Below, piece by piece: positions 1 through 10,659 of a stretch of 64,000 nucleotides of DNA; position 1 is the first letter of the stretch, and each line of letters starts with the position of its first letter. The stretch lies in the NCBI GenBank assembly GCA_025560025.1, contig CP048486.1, positions 1,142,501 through 1,206,500 of the forward strand, in the 5' to 3' direction. The notes beneath the pieces were generated by a model that had not been told where the DNA came from, did not search any database, and saw only the letters and a program-made list of their open reading frames with translations. This DNA is from Agrobacterium tumefaciens (lineage in GTDB: Bacteria; Pseudomonadota; Alphaproteobacteria; Rhizobiales; Rhizobiaceae). The position numbers and the translations under genes were made by a program.

Positions 1-140
1 GGTATGGCTTCGAGGTGCACCGGCGTGCCCTCAAAGAAGACCGTACCGACACGTCGATGTCATCATGAAATGGCTTGATTGTAAAAGGTAATCAGGTTGC
101 CGTTCTTAATTGAACGGCTATGGATGAGCATAGACAATGA

Positions 141-2945
<2,805 letters not shown>

Positions 2946-3192
2946 TTGAATATGTTCATCAAGCAAAGCTTGATGACATCATCTTCTGTCCTCACGGGCC
3001 ACAAGGCCCTGCGGACGGCGCGCCAAACGATTGGCGACGGACTAGCGTCCTGTATGGCTGCCAAACTCAACATCGAGCAAGGCAGGCAAGCGGACCAGTC
3101 ACAGAAAGACGTGTAAATTAAAACGAAGCGCAAGCTTCCCAGCTTCTCGAAACAACACGCATGTGAAAACATGTTCAATGTTGCGTTTTGCC

Positions 3193-3310
3193 GACCTGGT
3201 GGTTATCGCGGGGCGGCTGCACCCGTTCCCTTTCCGAACACGGCCGTGAAACGCCCCAGCGCCAATGGTACTTCGTCTCAAGACGCGGGAGAGTAGGTCG
3301 CTGCCAGGTC
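3193..3310 (+). rRNA. rrf: 5S ribosomal RNA
   Basis: About 118 nt, bounded by the complementary ends GACCTGG (3193) and CCAGGTC (ending 3310), with the typical internal block ACCCGTTCCCTTTCCGAAC and GGGAGAGTAGGTC near the 3' end. It follows the 23S gene after a spacer of about 250 bp in which no further gene is seen. Confidence 0.95.
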
Positions 3311-3365
3311 TGCAAAACGCAACATTCTATCTTCTCTAAACAAACTTCGGCCCAGCCGATACATA

Positions 3366-3387
3366 GGGCCGCTTACGCGGCCTTTTT
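3366..3387 (+). terminator. Rho-independent terminator after 5S
   Basis: Perfect GGCCGC/GCGGCC stem (3367-3372 with 3377-3382) around a TTAC loop, followed directly by TTTTT. It lies 56 bp after 5S but before the initiator tRNA, so it may end part of the rRNA transcript, or tRNA-Met may have its own promoter. Confidence 0.75.
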
Positions 3388-3534
3388 GCATTCCGGGACT
3401 TAAAACCATAAGGCAAACGCCTCGTGCGTCCCTAACAGGAGACAAATCGCCTTCCGCAATTTGCTCCGGCACTAGCCATCACAGCTTCCCTGTGATGCAG
3501 TCGCGATAAATCCAATAGGGATTTACGCTGGTAA

Positions 3535-3613
<79 letters not shown>

Positions 3614-3639
3614 ACTCATAAGACATTCAGGACTTATCA

Positions 3640-3668
3640 AAGGGCCCGAGGAAACTCAGGGCCCTTTT
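3640..3668 (+). terminator. Terminator ending the rrn operon
   Basis: Stem AAGGGCC-C-GAG / CTC-A-GGGCCCTT with a GAAA loop (3651-3654), followed by a T run. It lies 28 bp after tRNA-Met. Confidence 0.8.
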
Positions 3669-3698
3669 GGTGTTGTGCGGAAATTGTCATTCAAGCAG

Positions 3699-3860
3699 CT
3701 AAGCCGGCCGCCCGTAAACAGGTAAATGCAGAAATGCAGGCATGGAACCGCCCTCTGATCGCCTGGCGTGATAGAGGCGGGCGGTGTCGAGTGCCTCCCG
3801 GATGGTCATGTCCATGTCGAGATAGCGATAGGTCCCAAGGCGGCAACGTTGATCCCTTGC
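3699..3860 (-). pseudogene. Remnant of UDP-galactopyranose mutase C-terminus
   Basis: One reverse frame reads DQRCRLGTYRYLDMDMTIRE and runs on to a stop at 3699. This resembles the end of Glf-type UDP-galactopyranose mutases, where a (G)R-L-x-T-Y-x-Y-x-D-M-D stretch binds flavin and substrate. An in-frame stop lies just upstream (near 3861), so only about 50 codons survive and no start or Rossmann domain is present. The remaining bases between the tRNA terminator and the next gene (3671-3971) hold nothing else that I recognise. The assignment rests on one short motif. Confidence 0.45.
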
Positions 3861-3971
3861 TTATAGGGGCGCGCATCGGACATACTCGCACTCGAACCAC
3901 AAAGGCCACGGGCAAGACGATGCCAGAGACGCAGTGCTGGATCGCGGCGCCATGCGAGAAGATTTTACCTC

Positions 3972-4880
3972 ATGAATACGCGATTTCTCGAGACTTTCCT
4001 CTGGGCTGCACGGCTGAACAGCTTTTCGGCAACTGCGGAACGTTTGCACACCACCCAGGCATCCGTGTCTAACCGCATTGCCGCGCTGGAGAGGGAGCTT
4101 GGCGTCGTGCTGTTCACGCGTGATGTGCGCTGCGTCAACTTGACGCCTGCCGGTCGTCTGGCGCTGCAGCATGCTGAAAAGATCGTCAACCTGACCGGGG
4201 AGTTCCGGCAGATCGTGAGTAGCCGTGAGGCGCTGAGAGGCACAGTGCGCATCGGCGCTGCGGATACGATTGTCTATGCGTGGTTACCACAACTCATTCG
4301 CCGTATGAACGAACGATATCCCGGTGTCAGCCTGGATCTGACCATCGACACCAGCCTGAAATTATCCCAGCGCATTCAGAATGGTGAGGTGGATGTCGGT
4401 TTCATCATGGGGCCGGTCATGGCCGCGAATATCTATAATTCGCCGCTCTGTACATTCGAATCCTGTTGGGTCGGCGCGATGGAACTGGCGTTGCCGGAAA
4501 CGGGGGTCACACTCGAAGATATCGCGCATTTTCCGCTGCTTACCTTCTCGACAGGATCGCAGCCGCACCAGGCACTGCGCGCGCTGCTCGATTCCCACGG
4601 GCTGTCTGACAGCCGTATCTATAATTCCAACTCCCTGTCGATCATGACCCGCCTTGTGGCGGCGGCCGTTGGCGTGGGTGCGTTGCCGCGCGTGCTGGTG
4701 GAGGGAATCATCAAATCAGGCGAAGCGCGTATTCTCGATATCACGCCGTCGGTTCCGCCTCTGACCTTTCACACCGTTTATCAGGAGCGGGGCGACAACG
4801 CGCTTGCCCGCGCCATTGCCGACATGGCGACGGAAATCGTCAGTGAAACCACCACGCAATGGATGACGGCTGCCGCCTAA
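3972..4880 (+). CDS. LysR-family transcriptional regulator
   Basis: 302 residues, normal for LysR regulators. The N-terminal winged helix-turn-helix is clear (residues ~1-60, FLWAARLNSFSATAERLHTT then ASVSNRIAALERELG), followed by a periplasmic-binding-like effector domain (~90-295). It lies 126 bp upstream of, and in the same direction as, the nitrilase-rraA-ABC-eutBC operon. The gap holds a palindrome of the LysR T-N11-A type (4912-4926), so this is the likely regulator of that operon. The inducer is unknown; an amine or amide is a reasonable guess from the downstream enzymes. Confidence 0.9.
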   Translation: MNTRFLETFLWAARLNSFSATAERLHTTQASVSNRIAALERELGVVLFTRDVRCVNLTPAGRLALQHAEKIVNLTGEFRQIVSSREALRGTVRIGAADTIVYAWLPQLIRRMNERYPGVSLDLTIDTSLKLSQRIQNGEVDVGFIMGPVMAANIYNSPLCTFESCWVGAMELALPETGVTLEDIAHFPLLTFSTGSQPHQALRALLDSHGLSDSRIYNSNSLSIMTRLVAAAVGVGALPRVLVEGIIKSGEARILDITPSVPPLTFHTVYQERGDNALARAIADMATEIVSETTTQWMTAAA

Positions 4881-4911
4881 ATTTTTTGCTGCACCGCAAA
4901 ACGATTAATCT

Positions 4912-4926
4912 ATAAGCTTACCTTAT
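4912..4926. promoter_or_regulatory. Putative LysR operator (T-N11-A palindrome)
   Basis: ATAAG-CTTAC-CTTAT is an inverted repeat of 15 bp with the T-N11-A spacing typical of LysR regulators. It sits 81 bp before the GTG of the nitrilase gene and directly after the LysR gene at 3972-4880. Position and symmetry are seen; binding is inferred. Confidence 0.5.
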
Positions 4927-5006
4927 GGGGTTCGATAGAGTTTTTCCGTTTGTAATGGAAACAGTTCCCGTTCTTAATTCTCCTCGCAACATGAGAGGAG
5001 AGCAAC

Positions 5007-5810
5007 GTGAAAGTCTCACTTGTTCAAATGAATACCCAGAATAACAAGGCAGAAAACCTCAAGGTTGCTGCCGATCTAATTGAGAAAGCAGTCAAGGCGG
5101 ATAATCCTGACCTTGTTGTTCTTCCAGAATACTTCGCATTTCTTGGAGATAATCCTCAGGAGATGCATGAAAGCGGGGAAGAATTCCCCGGCGGCGAAAT
5201 CTACGCGCTGCTGTCGGGACTGGCCAAGAAGCACGCGATCACGCTGCATGCCGGTTCCATCGTCGAGAAGGAAGGCAATCGCTTCTATAATTCGACACTC
5301 GTTTTTGGTCCGGACGGTAATCAGATCGCCCGCTACCGCAAAATTCATCTGTTCGACGTCGATACGCCGAACGGCATCAGCTATCGCGAATCCGATTCAG
5401 TCGCCCGAGGCGAAGATGTCGTGACCTACAAGGTGGGTGACAAGACGGTTGGTTGTGGCATTTGCTACGATATTCGCTTCCCCGAACTGTTCCGCGCCCT
5501 GCGGGATAAAGGTGCAGACGTCATCGTTCTGCCAGCCGCCTTCACCCTGATGACAGGCAAGGACCATTGGGAAGTGCTGGCCCGCGCCCGTGCCGTCGAA
5601 ACCCAGACCTACTTTCTGGCTGTCGGCCAGATCGGCACCCACGCAGGTGGCAAGAAGGCCTGCTGGGGGCATTCCATGGTCATCGATCCGTGGGGCCACA
5701 TCGTTGCGCAATGCTCCGACAGTGTTGGAACTGCCGGCGCTGCCCTCGATTTCGACTATTCGGCCAAGGTGCGCGCCAACGTGCCGGTGGCGAACCACCA
5801 CGTTCTCTGA
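5007..5810 (+). CDS. Carbon-nitrogen hydrolase (Nit2/omega-amidase-like)
   Basis: 267 residues of the nitrilase superfamily. The Glu-Lys-Cys triad is visible: E41 in VVLPEYFAF, K112 in RYRKIHLFD, and C153 in GCGICYDIRFPE. The surrounding sequence is closest to Nit2/omega-amidase enzymes, which hydrolyse small omega-amides such as 2-oxoglutaramate; true nitrile hydrolysis is less likely. No signal peptide, so cytoplasmic. It starts at GTG 5007, eight bases after a GAGAGGAG ribosome site. First gene of a long co-directional operon; RraA follows after 15 bp. In this setting it may free an amine from an imported amide, or remove amide nitrogen made during catabolism. Confidence 0.85.
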   Translation: MKVSLVQMNTQNNKAENLKVAADLIEKAVKADNPDLVVLPEYFAFLGDNPQEMHESGEEFPGGEIYALLSGLAKKHAITLHAGSIVEKEGNRFYNSTLVFGPDGNQIARYRKIHLFDVDTPNGISYRESDSVARGEDVVTYKVGDKTVGCGICYDIRFPELFRALRDKGADVIVLPAAFTLMTGKDHWEVLARARAVETQTYFLAVGQIGTHAGGKKACWGHSMVIDPWGHIVAQCSDSVGTAGAALDFDYSAKVRANVPVANHHVL

Positions 5811-5825
5811 TCGGAGAAAAACCCA

Positions 5826-6491
5826 ATGTTTATCGTCAACCCAATGCCGGACCATATCGACGCGGACATCATCGAGCTTCTTGAAAAGGTCGAAGTCGCA
5901 ACGATCGGTCATGTGCTTCATTCCGGCTTCGTCGATCCTGAAATCCGGGCGGTTCTTCCGGGCAAGCGGGTGGCTGGCACCGCCGTCACGCTGCGTATCC
6001 CGAACGCGGATTCGACCATGCTCCACTACCTGACGCAGCTCGTGCGTCCGGGCGATATCGTCCTGATCGACCGTTGTGGTGATACCCGCCACGCCTGCTG
6101 GGGCGGTGTCATTACCAACACCATGAAGATGGCCGGCGTTAAGGCCGGTGTCGTCGATGGCCCGGCGACCGACTTCTCGGAGTTCACCAAGGTCGACATG
6201 CCCATGTGGTGCCGCGGCCCGTCGCCCATTACCACCAAGATCCTCGGGCTGGAAGGCGCGATCAATGTTCCGATTAGCGTCGGTGGCCAGATGATCAATC
6301 CGGGTGATGCGATCCTGTGTGATGAAAGCGGCGTTGTCGCCCTTCATCCGAGCCAGGCCCGGGCCATGGCGGAACGCGCCATCAGCATGCAGGAGGCCGA
6401 GATCGTGCTTCTGGAACGCCTGCGCAACGGCGAAAAGCTGCCGGATATTTCAGGTGCCAACAAATTCGTCCAGGCCAAGCTAAGCGCCTGA
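5826..6491 (+). CDS. RraA / HMG-aldolase-fold protein
   Basis: 221 residues of the RraA-like family, which includes 4-hydroxy-4-methyl-2-oxoglutarate aldolases, oxaloacetate decarboxylases and the E. coli RNase E inhibitor RraA. The family core is present (GDIVLIDRCGDTRHACWGGV, then GVKAGVVDGPATD near residues 105-116). The aldolases have D-G-x-x-R-D here; this protein has D111-G-P-A-T115-D116, so the catalytic/substrate Arg is Thr. That argues against a standard HMG aldolase. It sits between the nitrilase and the ABC binding protein, so a metabolic role in the pathway is more likely than RNase control. Confidence 0.7.
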   Translation: MFIVNPMPDHIDADIIELLEKVEVATIGHVLHSGFVDPEIRAVLPGKRVAGTAVTLRIPNADSTMLHYLTQLVRPGDIVLIDRCGDTRHACWGGVITNTMKMAGVKAGVVDGPATDFSEFTKVDMPMWCRGPSPITTKILGLEGAINVPISVGGQMINPGDAILCDESGVVALHPSQARAMAERAISMQEAEIVLLERLRNGEKLPDISGANKFVQAKLSA

Positions 6492-6553
6492 CACAATCTT
6501 ACGGGTGGCGGATCCGTTCGCCACTCCCAATAACAATAGAGGAGAACAGGACA

Positions 6554-7594
6554 ATGAAGAAATCGATACTTCTGAGTGGGATTCTCATGCTTGGCGCGGC
6601 CGCCCTGCCGGCGCATGCCCAGCAGACCGTAACGTTCCTCGGCTATAGCGGCCTTTTCCAAGAGCGTTATACCAAGGCCGTCATCGAGCCTTTCATGGCC
6701 GCCAACCCTGATATCAAGGTCGAATATTTCCCGCAGCAGGGCTCCGCCGCCATGCTTGGTTCGCTGCGCGCCCAGAAAGCTGCTCCGCAATCGGATATCG
6801 CGCTGATGGATGTCTCCGTGGCCAAAACCGGCACGGATGAAGGTCTGTTCGACAAGATCGATGAAAGCGTCACCAAGAATGTCGCCGACCTCTATCCCAA
6901 TGCGCGTTTCGAAGGCGTGGCTGGTGTTGGCGTAACGTTCGACAATCTCGTACTCATTTACAATACCGACGCCATCAAGACGGCGCCTGACAGCTGGAAT
7001 ACCCTGAAGGATAGCGCCTTCAAGGGCAAAGTCGCCATGCTGAGCGCCCCCGATATCGTCGGTATCGGCACGACCATCATCATGAATCACATGAATGGCG
7101 GCACCGACTTCATCAAGAACATCGATGCCGGCATCAATGCCATGGCTGAAGTTGCTCCAAACGTCCAGACCTGGGAGCCGAAGCCGGAAGTCTATCCGAA
7201 TGTCGTCAACGGCCAGGTGTCGCTGGGCGTGGGCTGGAACGCCCGCAGCCAGGTAAATGCCGATGGTTCCAAGGGCAAAATGAAGGTCGTCCTTCCGAAG
7301 GAAGGCACGATCCTCCAGATCAATACGCTCAATCTCGTCAAGGGTGGCCCGTCGACCGAGGCCGCGCGAAAGTTCGTTGATTATGCGCTGAGTCCGGAAG
7401 CCCAGGCCGCCTTTACCGCCGCCATGTATTATGCGCCGACCAACTCCAAATCCACCATCGCTGCCGATGTGAGCGAGCGCACGGTCGTCAAGGCGATGGA
7501 CAAGGTCATCCCCGTGGACTGGATCGGTCTCTCCAAGGTCCGCGACCAGATTACGCAGGACTGGCGCCGCAAGGTCATTCCGCTCAGCCGTTGA
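6554..7594 (+). CDS. ABC transporter substrate-binding protein (PotD-like)
   Basis: 346 residues with a cleavable signal peptide (MKKSILLSGILMLGAAALPAHA, cut near 22). The mature part is a two-lobe solute-binding protein of the spermidine/putrescine/thiamine type (extracellular solute-binding family 1), with the typical NLVLIYNTDAIK and PDSWNTL segments. It would capture the ligand in the periplasm for the ATPase and two permeases encoded downstream. A GGAG ribosome site lies 9-10 bp before ATG 6554. The ligand cannot be read from sequence; eutBC in the operon favours a small amine or amino-alcohol conjugate. Confidence 0.85.
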   Translation: MKKSILLSGILMLGAAALPAHAQQTVTFLGYSGLFQERYTKAVIEPFMAANPDIKVEYFPQQGSAAMLGSLRAQKAAPQSDIALMDVSVAKTGTDEGLFDKIDESVTKNVADLYPNARFEGVAGVGVTFDNLVLIYNTDAIKTAPDSWNTLKDSAFKGKVAMLSAPDIVGIGTTIIMNHMNGGTDFIKNIDAGINAMAEVAPNVQTWEPKPEVYPNVVNGQVSLGVGWNARSQVNADGSKGKMKVVLPKEGTILQINTLNLVKGGPSTEAARKFVDYALSPEAQAAFTAAMYYAPTNSKSTIAADVSERTVVKAMDKVIPVDWIGLSKVRDQITQDWRRKVIPLSR

Positions 7595-7623
7595 GACTTT
7601 GCGCCGAGCGCAAAATGAAAGGA

Positions 7624-7653
7624 TTTCCGCAACCTCCATAGCGGTTGCGGAAA
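7624..7653 (+). repeat. Intercistronic hairpin after the binding-protein gene
   Basis: TTTCCGCAACC (7624-7634) and GGTTGCGGAAA (7643-7653) form a perfect 11-bp stem with an 8-nt loop, 30 bp after the binding-protein stop. There is no T run, so it is not an intrinsic terminator. Stems here often protect the 3' end of the binding-protein mRNA and set its excess over the membrane subunits. The rest of the 280-bp gap (7595-7874) shows nothing else clear. Confidence 0.6.
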
Positions 7654-7874
7654 CAGTATATCAAACCCCTCGGCTCATTTCTTCTGTCGGCGCTGGGGCG
7701 ACGGAAGGAGTGAACTGACGCGGCGATGCATTCCGAGCGAGCCGACAGGCCTGCTAAAAGGGAGGCGCCGTGAAACAGCGCCGCGAATTTCGCGACGCCT
7801 GCTTAGATCAAGGGACAGGGCATTTCCGCTCCCCTGCGGGCTGGAGGTGTTCTGGAGAAAGGCAAGAAGCCATA

Positions 7875-8966
7875 ATGGGAACTTCAGATATCATGCAGCC
7901 AGGATTCCTCTCGATTCGTTCACTGACCAAGCGCTACGAGACCATCGTCGCCGTGGATAATCTCAATCTCGAGATTCCCAAGGGTGAGCTGGTTGCCTTC
8001 CTCGGACCTTCGGGCTGCGGCAAGTCGACGTCGCTGCGGATGATTGCAGGCCTCTCTCCCGTCTCCTCGGGCTCGATCCTGATCGACGGCAAGGACGTGA
8101 CGAAGCTTGCGCCCTACAAGCGGGACATTGGCCTCGTTTTCCAGAGCTACGCGCTCTTTCCCCATATGACGGTCCTCAAGAACGTCATGTTCGGTCTTGA
8201 AATGCGCAAGGTGCCGGCTGCCGAAGCGGAACGGCGTGCCCGTGAAGCCGTTGCCATGGTCCGACTGGAGGGGCGCGAAGACCGCCGCCCAGCCCAGCTT
8301 TCCGGCGGCCAGCAGCAGCGCGTCGCCCTCGCGCGCGCCCTCGTCATCCAGCCCTCCATCCTTTTGTTCGACGAACCCCTTTCCAATCTCGATGCCAAGC
8401 TGCGTGACGAGATGCGCGCTGAAATCCGGCGCATCCAGAAACAGCTCGGCATCACATCCATCTTCGTCACGCATGATCAGGTGGAGGCGCTCAGCATGTG
8501 TGACAAGGTCGCCGTGCTCAACGGCGGTCGCCTGGAACAGCTCGGCACACCGCACGATCTCTATGAGCGTCCGGCGACCGCTTTCGTCGCCTCCTTTGTC
8601 GGCCGTACCAACAGGCTGGTCGGCAATGCGGCGGGCGACCGCATCACGGTTGGTGATGCGGTGCTGCGCGCGCCCGGCGCGCATAGTGGCGAAATCGACC
8701 TGATGGTACGGCCGCATCGTATGGCCATGACGGTCGCCGGCGATGCCGCGCCCGATTTCGACGGCGCGCCCGTCAATCGCATCGCCGGCGAAGTCCGCGA
8801 TGTCTATTATGCGGGTGACATCCTGCATTACGAGATTGCTGCCGGCGGACAGACCCTGTCCGTGGAGCGTGCGACCTCGGGCGGCGAGACGCCGGTTTCG
8901 GCAGGTAGCGCAGTCAGTCTTGTCTGGCGCGTGGAGGATACTCTGGTCTTCGGAGCGAACCGATGA
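7875..8966 (+). CDS. ABC transporter ATP-binding protein (PotA-like)
   Basis: ATPase of the importer, 363 residues. Walker A GPSGCGKST, the ABC signature LSGGQQQR and Walker B ILLFDEPLSNLD are all present in the first ~200 residues, followed by a TOBE-type C-terminal domain (~260-360), as in PotA/MalK-type ATPases. A start at 7770 is open in frame, but its first 35 codons look non-coding; ATG 7875 has a GAGAAAGG-type site upstream and begins MGTSDIMQPG. The stop overlaps the first permease start (ATGA at 8963). Confidence 0.92.
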   Translation: MGTSDIMQPGFLSIRSLTKRYETIVAVDNLNLEIPKGELVAFLGPSGCGKSTSLRMIAGLSPVSSGSILIDGKDVTKLAPYKRDIGLVFQSYALFPHMTVLKNVMFGLEMRKVPAAEAERRAREAVAMVRLEGREDRRPAQLSGGQQQRVALARALVIQPSILLFDEPLSNLDAKLRDEMRAEIRRIQKQLGITSIFVTHDQVEALSMCDKVAVLNGGRLEQLGTPHDLYERPATAFVASFVGRTNRLVGNAAGDRITVGDAVLRAPGAHSGEIDLMVRPHRMAMTVAGDAAPDFDGAPVNRIAGEVRDVYYAGDILHYEIAAGGQTLSVERATSGGETPVSAGSAVSLVWRVEDTLVFGANR

Positions 8967-9841
8967 CAGCGGCGGTCATGATCACGGCTCCCGGCGGCCG
9001 CACCTCTTCCATCGTTTTTCTCGCAACCCTTCTTCTTGGGCCGATCATTGCGGTCAACGGTCTGGCCTTCGTCATGCCCGTCTTCAATCTGCTCCTACTT
9101 TCCTTCCGCGAAAGCCTCGGCGGCGGCGGTCTCGGGGAGGCGCACACACTCGAAAACTGGTCGTCAACACTAACGGACGGATTCTATATCGAACTGATCG
9201 GTCAGAGCATTCTCACCAGCCTTCTGATCACCGTCCTGACGCTTGTCGCCTCCTACCCCATCGCGCTTTATCTTCACCGGGCACAGGGCCGCTGGAAGAC
9301 GCTGCTGCTGGTGCTGGTCATTTCACCGCTGCTCACGTCGGCGGTGGTGCGCACCTATGGCTGGATCGCGATCCTTGCGGATGATGGCCTCATCAACAAC
9401 ATCCTTTTCGCGCTGGGCGCTGAAAGTGGCGTGCGTCTGCTGTTCAACAAGATCGGCGTCGTCATCGGGCTTACCGAAATCCTGATGCCCTACATGATCC
9501 TGGCGCTGCTCGCCGGTTTCGGCAGGCTCGATCCACGGGTCGAGGAAGCGGCAGAAACGCTCGGCGCATCGCCCTGGAAAGTGTTCTGGCGGATCATCGT
9601 ACCGCTCACCATGCCCGGTGTGGCGCTGGGCTGTCTGCTCTCCTTCGTTCTGGCGGTCAGCTCGTTCATCACACCCAAGCTGCTCGGCGGCGGCCGTGTC
9701 TTCCTTCTGGCAACGGAAATCTACGATCAGGCCATCGTGACGCTCAACTGGCCTCTCGCCGCGACGCTTTCGATGATCATCCTCGTGATCTTCGGTGCCG
9801 CTCTGGTGCTCTATTCCCGGCTTCTGCGGGCCATTCTGTAA
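8963..9841 (+). CDS. ABC transporter permease (PotB-like)
   Basis: 292-residue inner-membrane permease with about six hydrophobic segments and the binding-protein-dependent transport 'EAA' loop (EEAAETLGASPWKVFWRIIV, near residues 193-212) that docks on the ATPase. It overlaps the ATPase gene by 4 bp (ATGA) and precedes the second permease by 12 bp, so translation is probably coupled. Closest type is PotB of polyamine importers. Confidence 0.9.
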   Translation: MTAAVMITAPGGRTSSIVFLATLLLGPIIAVNGLAFVMPVFNLLLLSFRESLGGGGLGEAHTLENWSSTLTDGFYIELIGQSILTSLLITVLTLVASYPIALYLHRAQGRWKTLLLVLVISPLLTSAVVRTYGWIAILADDGLINNILFALGAESGVRLLFNKIGVVIGLTEILMPYMILALLAGFGRLDPRVEEAAETLGASPWKVFWRIIVPLTMPGVALGCLLSFVLAVSSFITPKLLGGGRVFLLATEIYDQAIVTLNWPLAATLSMIILVIFGAALVLYSRLLRAIL

Positions 9842-9853
9842 AGGAGATCGAAG

Positions 9854-10648
9854 ATGGAAGAATGTCCCGCTCCGCTGGCGCTGAAAATCGTCGCCTTCAT
9901 CATGTTCCTTTTTCTGCTTGCGCCTGTCGTGCTCGTCGTGCCGATCTCGTTTTCGGCCGACAGCTACATGAGCTTCCCGCCTTCGGGCTGGAGCCTGCGC
10001 TGGTATGTCGATCTCATGCACAATTCCAAGATGATTGGCGCCCTCGGCACCAGCACGCTTCTTGCGATCATCGTCACCGTGTTGTCGATGCTGATCGCGC
10101 TGCCCGCCTCCTATGCCATCGTGCGGATGCGGGTGCTCGGCGCGGATGCATTGCTCGCCTTCTTTACAGCACCGCTGCTTCTGCCAACCATCGTTCTCGG
10201 CCTTGCGATCCTGATCGTCTTTGCCGGCGCGGGCCTGCTCGGCACCTTTACCGGTCTGGTGATCGCCCATCTTATCATCGTCTTGCCCTATGCGCTGCGT
10301 GTACTCACCACCTCGCTTGCGGGCCTGCCGCTGATCTTCGAGGAGGCCGCCTCCACGCTTGGGGCATCACCGCTCACGGTCTTTAGCCGGGTCACCATGC
10401 CGATGATTGCGCCCGGCATCGTCGCGACGGCAGCACTTTCCTTTCTCGTCTCGTTCGATGAAGCCGTGATTTCGCTGTTCCTCACCGGTCCGCGCATCAC
10501 AACTCTTCCCGTCGCCATGTATCAGCATGTCGAAACTCAGGCCGATCCGCTTGTTGCCGCCATTTCCGTTCTTCTGATCGTGCTGACGCTTGCCGTTGTC
10601 CTTATCGTGGATCGCACGGTGGGCCTGACGAAGACCTTCGTGAAATAA
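9854..10648 (+). CDS. ABC transporter permease (PotC-like)
   Basis: 264-residue second permease, PotC type, with six membrane spans and the EAA loop FEEAASTLGASPLTVFSRVT (near 155-175). An AAGGAG site precedes ATG 9854. With the gene before it, it forms the heterodimeric channel of the importer. The gap to eutB is only 11 bp, which ties transport to ethanolamine ammonia-lyase in one transcript. Confidence 0.9.
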   Translation: MEECPAPLALKIVAFIMFLFLLAPVVLVVPISFSADSYMSFPPSGWSLRWYVDLMHNSKMIGALGTSTLLAIIVTVLSMLIALPASYAIVRMRVLGADALLAFFTAPLLLPTIVLGLAILIVFAGAGLLGTFTGLVIAHLIIVLPYALRVLTTSLAGLPLIFEEAASTLGASPLTVFSRVTMPMIAPGIVATAALSFLVSFDEAVISLFLTGPRITTLPVAMYQHVETQADPLVAAISVLLIVLTLAVVLIVDRTVGLTKTFVK

Positions 10649-10659
10649 GGGCCAGAAGA

